A stretch of DNA of 12,774 nt from Streptococcus pseudopneumoniae ATCC BAA-960 = CCUG 49455 (GTDB taxonomy: Bacteria > Bacillota > Bacilli > Lactobacillales > Streptococcaceae), in NCBI RefSeq assembly GCF_002087075.1, contig NZ_MWSM01000022.1, forward strand, positions 9,121 to 21,894, written 5' to 3'. A model generated the notes under the pieces. The model saw only the letters and a list, made by a program, of their open reading frames with translations, was not told where the DNA came from and made no database searches. Positions 1 through 7,227 of this stretch are shown here, in pieces. Every line of letters begins with the position of its first letter. Within the stretch, counting starts at the first letter, position 1. The position numbers and the translations under genes were made by a program.

Positions 1-91
1 AGGTTGCAGATAGAACTGACGAAGTCAGTAACATATACGTACGGCAAGGCAACGTTGACGCGGTTTGAAGAGATTTTCGAAGAGTTTCAAA
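1..91. repeat. Partial copy of a mitis-group intergenic repeat
   Basis: This stretch matches the core of the complete element at 4251-4464: the blocks GAAGTCAGTAAC and ACGGCAAGG occur in the same order and spacing in both (about 24-52 here, about 4337-4365 there). The left end lies outside the window. The right end is uncertain and does not carry the long terminal inverted repeat seen in the other copy. From memory, this family is abundant between genes in S. pneumoniae and relatives and resembles RUP, the small repeat thought to be mobilised by IS630-Spn1. That family name is not verified here. It sits directly upstream of metA, and I see no confident promoter between it and the metA ribosome-binding site. 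Confidence 0.6.
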
Positions 92-133
92 CATATGCAA
101 TGATTCCTGAAAGAGTACAGTTAGGAGAGGGTT

Positions 134-1078
134 ATGCCGATTCGAATTGATAAAAAATTACCAGCTGTTGAGATTTTACGGACAGAGAATATCTTTGTCA
201 TGGATGATCAACGTGCAGCCCACCAAGATATCCGTCCCTTGAAGATTTTAATTTTAAATCTCATGCCACAGAAAATGGTCACAGAGACCCAGTTGTTACG
301 CCATTTGGCCAATACACCTCTACAACTGGATATTGATTTTCTCTATATGGAGAGCCATCGTTCTAAGACAACTCGTTCAGAGCACATGGAGACCTTTTAT
401 AAAACTTTTCCTGAAGTTAAGGACGAGTATTTTGATGGGATGATTATCACGGGTGCTCCAGTTGAGCATTTACCATTTGAGGAAGTGGACTATTGGGAGG
501 AATTTAGCCAGGTGCTTGAGTGGTCCAAGACCCATGTCTATTCGACCCTTTATATCTGTTGGGGGGCTCAGGCTGGTCTTTATCTGCGTTATGGAGTGGA
601 AAAATACCAGATGGACAGTAAGTTATCGGGTATTTATCCTCAGGACACTTTAAAAGAAGGGCACCTTCTTTTAAGAGGCTTTGACGATAGCTATGTTTCC
701 CCTCATTCTCGGCACACGGAGATTTCTAAGGAAGAGGTCTTAAACAAAACCAATCTCGAGATTTTATCAGAGGGTTCTCAGGTTGGGGTTTCGATTTTGG
801 CTAGTCGTGATTTGCGTGAAATTTATAGTTTTGGGCATTTGGAATATGACCGTGATACCTTGGCAAAAGAGTATTTCCGAGATTGTGATGCAGGTTTAGA
901 TCCTCATATTCCAGAAAATTACTTTAAGGATGATGATGTCAATCAGACGCCTTGTCTTTGTTGGTCTTCATCGGCAGCCCTCTTTTTCAGTAACTGGGTA
1001 AATTATGCAGTCTATCAGGAAACCCCTTTTGACTGGAGAAAAATAGAAGATGATGCATCTGCATTTGGGTATTTATAA
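134..1078 (+). CDS. metA: Homoserine O-acyltransferase, probably O-acetyltransferase (MetA family)
   Basis: Cytoplasmic enzyme that acylates the hydroxyl of L-homoserine, the committing step of methionine synthesis. The 314-aa product has the normal family length. The catalytic triad falls at family numbering: nucleophile Cys142 in YICWGAQAG, and His235 and Glu237 in FGHLEYD. Residue 111 is Glu (in APVEHLP). Published comparisons of MetA enzymes associate Glu111 with acetyl-CoA use and Gly111 with succinyl-CoA use, so acetylation is the better guess despite the usual succinyltransferase label. The ATG follows a strong AGGAGAGG Shine-Dalgarno at 122-129. dnaD begins 8 bp after the stop, so the two are probably cotranscribed. 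Confidence 0.96.
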   Translation: MPIRIDKKLPAVEILRTENIFVMDDQRAAHQDIRPLKILILNLMPQKMVTETQLLRHLANTPLQLDIDFLYMESHRSKTTRSEHMETFYKTFPEVKDEYFDGMIITGAPVEHLPFEEVDYWEEFSQVLEWSKTHVYSTLYICWGAQAGLYLRYGVEKYQMDSKLSGIYPQDTLKEGHLLLRGFDDSYVSPHSRHTEISKEEVLNKTNLEILSEGSQVGVSILASRDLREIYSFGHLEYDRDTLAKEYFRDCDAGLDPHIPENYFKDDDVNQTPCLCWSSSAALFFSNWVNYAVYQETPFDWRKIEDDASAFGYL

Positions 1079-1086
1079 GAGGAATT

Positions 1087-1764
1087 ATGACATATTTAGA
1101 CGCTTTTAAATCAGGGAACTTGGTTTTACCGAGTGCCCTGCTCTTGCATTTTAAGGAACTCTTTCCTTCTAGCGACGATTTTCTGGTTTGGCAATTTTTC
1201 TATTTGCAAAATACGACAGGCTTAGAAGAAATGTCGCCAAGCCAGATTGCTGAAAGGATTGGCAAGGAAATTTCGGATGTCAACCAGTCCATTTCCAATC
1301 TGACGGAGAGGGGACTTCTCCAGTATCGTACTATCGAATTAAATGGCGAAATCGAATTGCTTTTTGATGCTAGTTTGGCTTTGGAACGTTTGGATGACTT
1401 GCTTGGAGCTATTGCTTCGAGTTCAGACCAGTTGATACCTCAAAATCATCTTAAGGATTTGGTGGAAACCTTCCAGCAGGAGTTGGGACGCTTGTTGACG
1501 CCTTTTGAGATTGAGGATTTGATGAAGACACTAAAGGAAGATGGAACCAGTGCTGACTTGATTAAGGAAGCTCTTCGTGAAGCTGTTTTGAATGGAAAAC
1601 CAAACTGGAAGTACATCCAGGCGATTTTGAGAAACTGGCGACATGAAGGTATCAAAAGTGTGGCTCAAATCGAGGCTAAGCGGGCAGAAAGAGAAGCAAG
1701 CAATCCTCAGTTGACACAGGTATCGGCAGATTTCAGAAATGCTATGGATCTCTGGAAGGATTAA
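1087..1764 (+). CDS. dnaD: DnaD-family replication initiation protein
   Basis: DnaD works in low-GC Gram-positive bacteria with DnaB and DnaI to remodel the origin and load the replicative helicase at oriC and at PriA restart sites. The 225-aa protein has an N-terminal winged-helix-like region (about residues 1-100; PSQIAERIGKEISDVNQSI looks like the recognition part) and a helical C-terminal DnaD/DnaB-type domain (about 125-190). The latter ends in the diagnostic YxxxIxxxW motif, here Y176, I180 and W184, which belongs to the DNA-binding patch. The last 35 residues are charged and probably flexible. The start has an AGAGGAA ribosome-binding site that overlaps the end of metA. No terminator follows the stop before the tpiA promoter. 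Confidence 0.93.
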   Translation: MTYLDAFKSGNLVLPSALLLHFKELFPSSDDFLVWQFFYLQNTTGLEEMSPSQIAERIGKEISDVNQSISNLTERGLLQYRTIELNGEIELLFDASLALERLDDLLGAIASSSDQLIPQNHLKDLVETFQQELGRLLTPFEIEDLMKTLKEDGTSADLIKEALREAVLNGKPNWKYIQAILRNWRHEGIKSVAQIEAKRAEREASNPQLTQVSADFRNAMDLWKD

Positions 1765-1797
1765 TCCATGTCAGCAGGCTTGAAATCCGAGTAAGAT

Positions 1798-1826
1798 TTG
1801 CAAGCTGTGTCTAATTGTGATAAAAT
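1798..1826 (+). promoter_or_regulatory. tpiA promoter
   Basis: The -35 box is TTGCAA (1798-1803). A 17-bp spacer separates it from the -10 box TAAAAT (1821-1826), which carries an upstream TG dinucleotide (extended -10, TGATAAAAT). Spacing is optimal and fits the strong, constant expression expected of a glycolytic gene. Confidence 0.8.
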
Positions 1827-1861
1827 AAATAGAAAATAAATTGAAAAAAGAGGTATGTGAA

Positions 1862-2620
1862 ATGTCACGTAAACCATTTATCGCTGGTAACTGGAAAATG
1901 AACAAAAATCCAGAAGAAGCTAAAGCATTCGTTGAAGCAGTTGCGTCAAAACTTCCTTCATCAGATCTTGTTGAAGCAGGTATCGCTGCTCCAGCTCTTG
2001 ATTTGACAACAGTTCTTGCTGCGGCAAAAGGTTCAAACCTTAAAGTTGCTGCTCAAAACTGCTACTTTGAAAATGCAGGTGCCTTCACTGGTGAAACAAG
2101 CCCACAAGTTTTGAAAGAAATCGGTACTGACTACGTTGTTATCGGTCACTCAGAACGCCGTGACTACTTCCATGAAACTGACGAAGATATCAACAAAAAA
2201 GCAAAAGCAATCTTTGCAAACGGTATGCTTCCAATCATCTGTTGTGGTGAGTCACTTGAAACTTACGAAGCTGGTAAAGCTGCTGAATTTGTAGGTGCTC
2301 AAGTATCTGCTGCATTGGCTGGATTGACTGCTGAACAAGTTGCTGCATCAGTTATCGCTTACGAACCAATCTGGGCTATCGGTACTGGTAAATCAGCTTC
2401 ACAAGACGACGCACAAAAAATGTGTAAAGTTGTTCGTGACGTTGTAGCTGCTGACTTTGGTCAAGAAGTTGCAGACAAAGTTCGTGTTCAATACGGTGGT
2501 TCTGTTAAACCTGAGAACGTTGCTTCATACATGGCTTGTCCAGACGTTGACGGTGCCCTTGTAGGTGGTGCGTCACTTGAAGCTGAAAGCTTCTTGGCTT
2601 TGCTTGACTTTGTAAAATAA
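1862..2620 (+). CDS. tpiA: Triosephosphate isomerase
   Basis: Interconverts dihydroxyacetone phosphate and glyceraldehyde-3-phosphate in glycolysis. I place the start at the ATG at 1862, giving [14 protein letters not shown] and 252 aa, the usual length. The in-frame TTG at 1841 would place the ribosome-binding site inside the gene: GAGG at 1850-1853 sits 8 nt before the ATG. Catalytic residues are in place: Lys12 in NWKMN, His96 in VIGHSERR, Glu168 in [11 protein letters not shown]. The phosphate-binding GGS and GALVGG loops lie near the C terminus. Codon use is strongly biased to a small preferred set (GGT, GCT, CGT, AAC), unlike its neighbours, as expected for very high expression. It has its own promoter and terminator. 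Confidence 0.98.
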   Translation: MSRKPFIAGNWKMNKNPEEAKAFVEAVASKLPSSDLVEAGIAAPALDLTTVLAAAKGSNLKVAAQNCYFENAGAFTGETSPQVLKEIGTDYVVIGHSERRDYFHETDEDINKKAKAIFANGMLPIICCGESLETYEAGKAAEFVGAQVSAALAGLTAEQVAASVIAYEPIWAIGTGKSASQDDAQKMCKVVRDVVAADFGQEVADKVRVQYGGSVKPENVASYMACPDVDGALVGGASLEAESFLALLDFVK

Positions 2621-2642
2621 TCAGTAAGTAGCAAAAGCTAGG

Positions 2643-2675
2643 TGGAACAGCATTCAGATGTCTGTTCCATTTTTT
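2643..2675 (+). terminator. Rho-independent terminator of tpiA
   Basis: Stem TGGAACAG (2643-2650) pairs perfectly with CTGTTCCA (2662-2669). A short CAT/ATG pairing lies inside the loop, and six T follow (2670-2675). It lies only about 15 bp before the lytC start, so lytC may depend partly on read-through; I see no clear lytC promoter in the 70-bp gap. Confidence 0.88.
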
Positions 2676-2690
2676 ATAGGAGAGGAAAGA

Positions 2691-4148
2691 TTGAAAACAA
2701 AATTTGTATGTATAGGGCTAGCAAGCCTTTGCTTACTTGGCGTAAGAGTTTCAGGAATTGCGGCAGATGAAACAAGTGGAAGCACAGTTTCAGAAAAATC
2801 TAGTCTATCAACAGGAACTTCATCAACTAGTAGCAATGAACAGAGAAACAGTGTCTCTGCCCACTGGGATGGAGATTATTATGTAAAGGCTGATGGTTCT
2901 AAAGCTCAAAGTGAATGGATTTTTGATAATAACTACAAAGCTTGGTTTTATCTCAAATCAGACGGTCGTTATGCTCAAAATGAGTGGCAGGGCAATTACT
3001 ACCTGAAATCAGGTGGCTATATGGCTCAAAACGAGTGGCTTTATGATAATAATTACAAGAGTTGGTTTTATCTCAAGTCAGATGGGGCTTATGCTCATCA
3101 AGAATGGCAATTGATTGGAAATAAGTGGTACTACTTCAAGAAGTGGGGTTACATGGCTAAAAGCCAATGGCAAGGAAGTTATTTCTTGAACGGTCAAGGT
3201 GCCATGATGCAAAATGAATGGCTTTATGATCCAGCCTATTCTGCTTATTTTTATCTCAAATCCGATGGAACTTATGCTAACCAAGAGTGGCAAAAAGTGG
3301 GCGGCAAATGGTACTATTTCAAGAAGTGGGGCTATATGGCTCAGAATGAGTGGCAAGGCAACTACTATTTGACTGGAAGTGGTGCCATGGCGACTGATGA
3401 AGTGATTATGGATGGCGCTCGCTATATCTTTGCGGCCTCTGGTGAGCTCAAAGAAAAGAAAGATTTGAATGTCGGCTGGGTTCACAGAGATGGTAAACGC
3501 TATTTCTTTAATAATAGAGAAGAACAAGTTGGAACCGAACATGCTAAGAAAGTTATTGATATTAGTGAGCACAATGGCCGTATCAATGATTGGAAAAAGG
3601 TTATTGATGAAAATGAAGTAGATGGTGTCATTGTTCGTCTAGGTTATAGCGGTAAAGAAGACAAGGAATTGGCGCATAACATTAAGGAGTTAAACCGTCT
3701 GGGAATACCTTATGGCGTCTATCTCTATACCTATGCTGAAAATGAGACTGATGCTGAGAATGATGCTGAACAGACCATTGAACTTCTGAAGAAATACAAT
3801 ATGAACTTGTCTTACCCTATCTACTATGATGTTGAGAACTGGGAGTATGTGAATAAAAGTAAGCGTGCTCCGAATGATACAGGTACTTGGGTTAAGATTA
3901 TCAACAAGTACATGGAGACGATGAAGCAGGCGGGTTATCAAAATGTGTATGTCTATAGCTATCGTAGTTTATTACAGACGCGTTTAAAACACCCAGATAT
4001 TTTAAAACATGTAAACTGGGTAGCGGCCTATAACAATGCTTTAGAATGGGAAAACCCTCATTATTCAGGAGAAAAAGGTTGGCAATATACCTCTTCTGAA
4101 TACATGAAAGGAATCCAAGGGCGCGTAGATGTCAGCGTTTGGTATTAA
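2691..4148 (+). CDS. lytC: Choline-binding cell-wall lysozyme, LytC type (GH25)
   Basis: Secreted muramidase that cleaves the N-acetylmuramoyl-GlcNAc bond of peptidoglycan while held on wall choline. I choose the TTG at 2691: AGGAGAGG (2678-2685) sits 5 nt upstream, and the product begins MKTKFVCIGLASLCLLG, a compact signal peptide with likely cleavage after SGIAA. The longer ATG at 2658 lies inside the tpiA terminator. The 485-aa precursor has a Ser/Thr-rich linker, then about 11 aromatic choline-binding repeats (roughly residues 57-275; type KWYYFKKWGYMA). A C-terminal GH25 barrel begins at VIDISEHNG with catalytic Asp290, and YYDVENW contains Asp380 and Glu382. Choline module first and catalytic domain last is the LytC order, the reverse of phage Cpl-1. 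The repeats make the gene prone to changes in repeat number. Confidence 0.93.
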   Translation: MKTKFVCIGLASLCLLGVRVSGIAADETSGSTVSEKSSLSTGTSSTSSNEQRNSVSAHWDGDYYVKADGSKAQSEWIFDNNYKAWFYLKSDGRYAQNEWQGNYYLKSGGYMAQNEWLYDNNYKSWFYLKSDGAYAHQEWQLIGNKWYYFKKWGYMAKSQWQGSYFLNGQGAMMQNEWLYDPAYSAYFYLKSDGTYANQEWQKVGGKWYYFKKWGYMAQNEWQGNYYLTGSGAMATDEVIMDGARYIFAASGELKEKKDLNVGWVHRDGKRYFFNNREEQVGTEHAKKVIDISEHNGRINDWKKVIDENEVDGVIVRLGYSGKEDKELAHNIKELNRLGIPYGVYLYTYAENETDAENDAEQTIELLKKYNMNLSYPIYYDVENWEYVNKSKRAPNDTGTWVKIINKYMETMKQAGYQNVYVYSYRSLLQTRLKHPDILKHVNWVAAYNNALEWENPHYSGEKGWQYTSSEYMKGIQGRVDVSVWY

Positions 4149-4159
4149 GCTCTGATTAG

Positions 4160-4191
4160 AAAGAGGGATGTGATAGTAGCACCCTCTTTTT
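4160..4191 (+). terminator. Rho-independent terminator of lytC
   Basis: Perfect 8-bp stem AAAGAGGG (4160-4167) / CCCTCTTT (4182-4189) with a 14-nt loop, followed by a T-rich tract. It starts 11 bp after the lytC stop. Confidence 0.88.
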
Positions 4192-4250
4192 CTTTGTTTT
4201 ATGATAGTTTATCCTCGAGTAAATTCAAGAACTTGCTCGGAAATGAATCT

Positions 4251-4464
4251 TATACTCAATGAAAATCAAAGAGCAAACTAGGAAACTAGCCGCAGGCTGC
4301 TCAAAACACTGTTTTGAGGTTGTAGATAAGACTGATGAAGTCAGTAACTATATCTACGGCAAGGAGACGTCAGCGTGGTCAGTTCTACCTGCGACCTCAA
4401 AACTTGTACTTTGGTTAAGCTGGGTTTAGTTTCCTAGTTTGCTGATGGATTTCCATTGACTATA
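4251..4464. mobile_element. Complete MITE-like element with 38-bp terminal inverted repeats
   Basis: The ends 4251-4288 and 4427-4464 are inverted repeats with 33 of 38 positions identical, including 17 consecutive matches (AGCAAACTAGGAAACTA). Both outermost tetranucleotides are TATA, in line with TA-targeting of the IS630/Tc1 superfamily. The 214-bp interior has no ORF but is highly foldable: CTCAAAAC/GTTTTGAG (4300-4318), GTAGATA/TATCTAC around a nested hairpin, and GTTTTGAGGT (4311-4320) pairing with ACCTCAAAAC (4394-4403). It shares its core with the partial copy at 1-91. The likely family is RUP or a relative moved in trans by an IS630-type transposase; that name is from memory. Confidence 0.75.
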
Positions 4465-4546
4465 AGCATCCAGACCTCTTTTTCGTCTTCTAAAGAATTC
4501 TTAAATTATCAGTCTATTGCAACTTTTCTCATGTGGGTCATTTGGC

Positions 4547-4575
4547 TTGCTATTGTCTTTCCTTAGTAGTATACT
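4547..4575 (+). promoter_or_regulatory. dpr promoter
   Basis: The -35 box is TTGCTA (4547-4552). After a 17-bp spacer comes the -10 box TATACT (4570-4575). The -10 lies inside a perfect palindrome (4561-4579, listed separately). The expected transcript starts near 4582, giving a leader of about 50 nt. Confidence 0.75.
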
Positions 4576-4579
4576 AAGG
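4561..4579. promoter_or_regulatory. Operator-like palindrome over the dpr -10 box
   Basis: CCTTAGTAGTATACTAAGG has perfect 8-bp arms (CCTTAGTA/TACTAAGG) around a central GTA. It covers the -10 box and the spacer end nearest it, the classic place for a repressor. The regulator is unknown. The site does not match the PerR box used for dpr in some other streptococci, as I remember that consensus. Confidence 0.6.
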
Positions 4580-4630
4580 TAGTAATCATTAAGAAGTGGT
4601 TACATAAAAATAATGAATGAGGTAAAAACA

Positions 4631-5149
4631 ATGGTAGAATTGAAAAAAGAAGCAGCAAAAGATGTCGCAACATTAACAAAAGCAGCGCCAGTAGCATTGG
4701 CAAAAACAAAGGAAGTTTTGAATCAAGCTGTTGCTGATTTGTACGTAGCCCACGTTGCTTTGCATCAAGTGCACTGGTACATGCGTGGACGCGGTTTTAT
4801 GGTATGGCATCCAAAAATGGATGAGTACATGGATGCTCTTGATGGTCATTTAGATGAAATCAGTGAACGATTGATTACACTCGGTGGTAAACCATACTCT
4901 ACTTTGACAGAGTTCCTTCAAAACAGTGAAATCGAAGAAGAAGCTGGTGAATACCGCAATGTTGAAGAAAGTTTGGAACGTGTCCTTGTTATCTACCGTT
5001 ACTTGTCAGAACTTTTCCAAAAAGGTTTGGATGTTACTGATGAAGAAGGTGATGATGTGACAAATAGTATCTTCTCAGACGCTAAAAATGAAACGGATAA
5101 AACAATCTGGATGCTTGCCGCAGAACTTGGACAAGCACCTGGTTTGTAA
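4631..5149 (+). CDS. dpr: Dps-like peroxide resistance ferritin (Dpr)
   Basis: Forms a 12-subunit shell that oxidises and stores Fe2+, limiting Fenton chemistry in catalase-negative streptococci. Between the ATGs at 4613 and 4631 I choose 4631 ([10 protein letters not shown], 172 aa): GAGGT at 4619-4623 lies 7 nt upstream, while the earlier ATG has no ribosome-binding site. Ferroxidase ligands typical of Dps proteins are present at the subunit interface: His48 (HQVHWYM), His60 (VWHPKMDEY), Asp64, then Asp75 and Glu79 (GHLDEISER), shifted by one from the numbering I recall for S. suis Dpr. The lysine-containing N-terminal extension resembles other Dpr proteins. The gene is monocistronic, with its own promoter, palindromic operator candidate and terminator. 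Codon bias is high. Confidence 0.95.
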   Translation: MVELKKEAAKDVATLTKAAPVALAKTKEVLNQAVADLYVAHVALHQVHWYMRGRGFMVWHPKMDEYMDALDGHLDEISERLITLGGKPYSTLTEFLQNSEIEEEAGEYRNVEESLERVLVIYRYLSELFQKGLDVTDEEGDDVTNSIFSDAKNETDKTIWMLAAELGQAPGL

Positions 5150-5168
5150 GAAACAAGGCAACATAGAT

Positions 5169-5199
5169 AAATCTGTAGGAAATTTCTTACAGATTTTTT
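5169..5199 (+). terminator. Rho-independent terminator of dpr
   Basis: Perfect 9-bp stem AAATCTGTA (5169-5177) / TACAGATTT (5188-5196), loop of 10 nt, with a T-run to 5199. It starts 20 bp after the dpr stop. Confidence 0.87.
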
Positions 5200-5240
5200 C
5201 TATTTTGTAAGCTATTCCAAACCAGTCTTTTTTTGAGTTT

Positions 5241-5251
5241 TTTGATAAAAT
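5241..5251 (+). promoter_or_regulatory. folA promoter, extended -10
   Basis: TTTTGATAAAAT gives an extended -10 (TG at 5243-5244, TAAAAT at 5246-5251) 28 bp before the folA start. No good -35 stands at the right spacing; the TTGAGT at 5233 is too close. This fits streptococcal promoters that rely on the TG motif. The same TGATAAAAT occurs in the tpiA promoter. Confidence 0.6.
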
Positions 5252-5278
5252 AGTACTATCAGTAAAAAGGATGGAAGC

Positions 5279-5785
5279 ATGACTAAGAAAATCGTAGCTA
5301 TTTGGGCCCAGGATGAAGAGGGTGTGATTGGTAAGGATAATCGTCTGCCTTGGCATTTGCCAGCAGAACTGCAACATTTCAAGGAAACAACTCTGAATCA
5401 TGCTATCTTGATGGGGCGGGTAACCTTTGATGGGATGGGACGTCGCTTGCTTCCACAACGGGAGACCTTGATTTTGACACGTAACACGGAAGAAAAGATA
5501 GATGGGGTTGCTACTTTTCAGGACGTCCAGTCTGTTCTCGACTGGTATCAGGCTCAAGAAAAGAATCTCTACATTATCGGTGGGAAGCAGATTTTTCAGG
5601 CTTTTGAACCCTACTTAGATGAAGTAATTGTCACTCACATTCATGCTCGGGTGGAGGGAGATACCTATTTTCCTGAGGAGTTTGACTTATCTCTTTTTGA
5701 GACAGTTTCAAGCAAATTCTACGCCAAAGATGAGAAGAATCCTTATGATTTTACCATCCAATATCACAAGAGAAAGGAAGTCTAA
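5279..5785 (+). CDS. folA: Dihydrofolate reductase
   Basis: NADPH-dependent reduction of dihydrofolate to tetrahydrofolate; the target of trimethoprim (the gene is often called dfr or dhfR in pneumococci). The product is 168 aa. Seen: the N-terminal strand [21 protein letters not shown], acidic active-site Glu30 in LPAELQHFK, the nucleotide-binding MGRVTF block (45-50), and YIIGGKQIF (98-106) with the GG that binds the cofactor. Residue 100 is Ile, the susceptible state at the site of the well-known I100L resistance change. However, several other positions (20 Asp, 60 Gln, 70 Thr, 92 Ala, 135 Phe) differ from the susceptible pneumococcal sequence as I remember it. The stop overlaps the next start by one base (TAATG), so translation of the two is probably coupled. 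Confidence 0.96.
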   Translation: MTKKIVAIWAQDEEGVIGKDNRLPWHLPAELQHFKETTLNHAILMGRVTFDGMGRRLLPQRETLILTRNTEEKIDGVATFQDVQSVLDWYQAQEKNLYIIGGKQIFQAFEPYLDEVIVTHIHARVEGDTYFPEEFDLSLFETVSSKFYAKDEKNPYDFTIQYHKRKEV

Positions 5786-5955
5786 TGGAACGGAGTTTAT
5801 TTGGTTTATTCACGGCTTTTCTGTGTTTCATCTGCCTTCTGGCAGGAGCACAGGCTTTTCGTAAAAAGCGTTACGGGCTTTCTATCCTCCTTTGGTTAAA
5901 TGCCTTTACCAATCTGGTCAATAGTATTCATGCTTTTTACATGACCTTATTTTAG
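5785..5955 (+). CDS. 56-aa predicted membrane protein between folA and clpX
   Basis: A short ORF starting in the TAATG overlap with the folA stop. Ribosome-binding site AAGGAAG lies at 5775-5781. The product begins [19 protein letters not shown]. It has one hydrophobic segment (about residues 5-24), a basic loop FRKKRYG (25-31) that should face the cytoplasm, and a second hydrophobic segment (about 32-52) containing LLWLNAFTNLVNSIHAF, ending in MTLF. That predicts a two-pass helical hairpin. Position and size match a small conserved hypothetical gene that I remember at this spot in S. pneumoniae. Function is unknown, and I do not recognise the family. clpX starts 31 bp downstream, so it is almost certainly in the same transcript. 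Confidence 0.75.
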   Translation: MERSLFGLFTAFLCFICLLAGAQAFRKKRYGLSILLWLNAFTNLVNSIHAFYMTLF

Positions 5956-5986
5956 ATAGAATGACAGTATAGAATGGAAGGAAATC

Positions 5987-7219
5987 ATGTCTACAAATAG
6001 AAAAAATGATATGATGGTTTATTGCTCATTTTGTGGCAAAAACCAAGAAGAAGTACAAAAAATAATTGCTGGGAACAATGCTTTTATTTGTAATGAATGC
6101 GTGGAGTTGGCTCAGGAAATCATTCGAGAAGAATTGGTTGAGGAAGTCTTGGCAGACTTGTCTGAGGTGCCAAAACCAATCGAACTCCTCCATATCTTGA
6201 ACCACTATGTAATCGGTCAAGATCGTGCCAAGCGTGCCTTGGCAGTGGCGGTTTATAACCACTACAAACGTATCAACTTCCACGATACGCGTGAGGAGTC
6301 AGAAGATGTGGATTTGCAGAAGTCAAACATTTTGATGATTGGCCCAACTGGTTCAGGGAAAACTTTCCTTGCCCAGACCTTGGCTAAGAGCTTGAATGTG
6401 CCTTTTGCGATTGCGGATGCGACAGCTCTTACTGAGGCTGGTTATGTGGGTGAGGACGTGGAAAATATTCTCCTTAAACTCTTGCAGGCTGCTGACTTTA
6501 ATATCGAGCGTGCAGAGCGTGGGATTATCTACGTGGATGAAATTGACAAGATTGCCAAGAAGAGCGAGAACGTATCGATCACACGGGATGTTTCTGGTGA
6601 AGGGGTGCAACAAGCCCTTCTCAAGATTATCGAGGGAACTGTTGCTAGCGTGCCGCCTCAAGGTGGACGCAAACATCCGCAACAAGAAATGATTCAAGTG
6701 GATACTAAAAATATCCTCTTCATCGTGGGTGGTGCCTTTGATGGTATTGAAGAAATTGTCAAACAACGTCTGGGTGAAAAGGTTATCGGCTTTGGTCAAA
6801 ATAATAAAGCAATTGATGAAAACAGCTCTTACATGCAAGAAATCATCGCAGAAGATATTCAAAAATTCGGTATTATTCCAGAGTTGATTGGACGCTTGCC
6901 TGTCTTTGCAGCCCTTGAGCAATTAACGATTGATGACTTGGTTCGTATCTTGAAAGAGCCAAGAAATGCCTTGGTCAAACAATATCAAACCTTGTTATCT
7001 TATGATGATGTCGAGTTGGAATTTGACGACGAAGCTCTTCAAGAGATTGCCAATAAGGCCATCGAACGGAAGACAGGGGCGCGTGGTCTTCGCTCCATCA
7101 TCGAAGAAACCATGCTAGATGTCATGTTTGAAGTACCGAGTCAGGAAAATGTGAAATTGGTTCGCATCACAAAAGAAGCTGTCGATGGAACGGATAAACC
7201 AATCTTGGAAACAGCCTAG
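5987..7219 (+). CDS. clpX: ClpX, ATPase subunit of the ClpXP protease
   Basis: AAA+ unfoldase that recognises, unfolds and feeds tagged substrates to ClpP; reported essential in S. pneumoniae. The 410-aa product is complete. A zinc-binding N-terminal domain has Cys13, Cys16, Cys35 and Cys38 (CSFCG, CNEC). Walker A is GPTGSGKT (119-126), pore loop 1 is GYVG (152-155), Walker B is IIYVDEID with Asp184 and Glu185, the RKH pore element is at 228-230, and the ClpP-docking IGF tripeptide is at 267-269. Sensor-2 is GARGLRS with Arg366. The start has a strong GGAAGGAAA ribosome-binding site. No terminator separates it from engB, which starts 8 bp after the stop. Confidence 0.98.
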   Translation: MSTNRKNDMMVYCSFCGKNQEEVQKIIAGNNAFICNECVELAQEIIREELVEEVLADLSEVPKPIELLHILNHYVIGQDRAKRALAVAVYNHYKRINFHDTREESEDVDLQKSNILMIGPTGSGKTFLAQTLAKSLNVPFAIADATALTEAGYVGEDVENILLKLLQAADFNIERAERGIIYVDEIDKIAKKSENVSITRDVSGEGVQQALLKIIEGTVASVPPQGGRKHPQQEMIQVDTKNILFIVGGAFDGIEEIVKQRLGEKVIGFGQNNKAIDENSSYMQEIIAEDIQKFGIIPELIGRLPVFAALEQLTIDDLVRILKEPRNALVKQYQTLLSYDDVELEFDDEALQEIANKAIERKTGARGLRSIIEETMLDVMFEVPSQENVKLVRITKEAVDGTDKPILETA

Positions 7220-7227
7220 AGGTGACT

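Noticed and set aside
1778..1805. Hairpin GCTTGAAATC/GATTTGCAAGC after dnaD
   Set aside because: It has a bulged G and no T-run and overlaps the tpiA -35 box, so it is not a convincing terminator.
1841..1861. TTG start 21 bp upstream of tpiA, giving 259 aa
   Set aside because: The Shine-Dalgarno of the ATG at 1862 would lie inside the gene, and the extra seven residues precede the conserved family N terminus.
3078..3572. 164-aa minus-strand ORF within lytC
   Set aside because: It is the antisense shadow of the choline-binding repeats, with no ribosome-binding site; the repetitive coding strand keeps the opposite frame open.
4613..4630. Upstream ATG of dpr, giving 178 aa
   Set aside because: It lacks a ribosome-binding site; GAGGT at 4619-4623 serves the ATG at 4631.
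6353..6922. 189-aa minus-strand ORF within clpX
   Set aside because: It is the shadow of a highly conserved AAA+ coding region; no motifs and no start signals.
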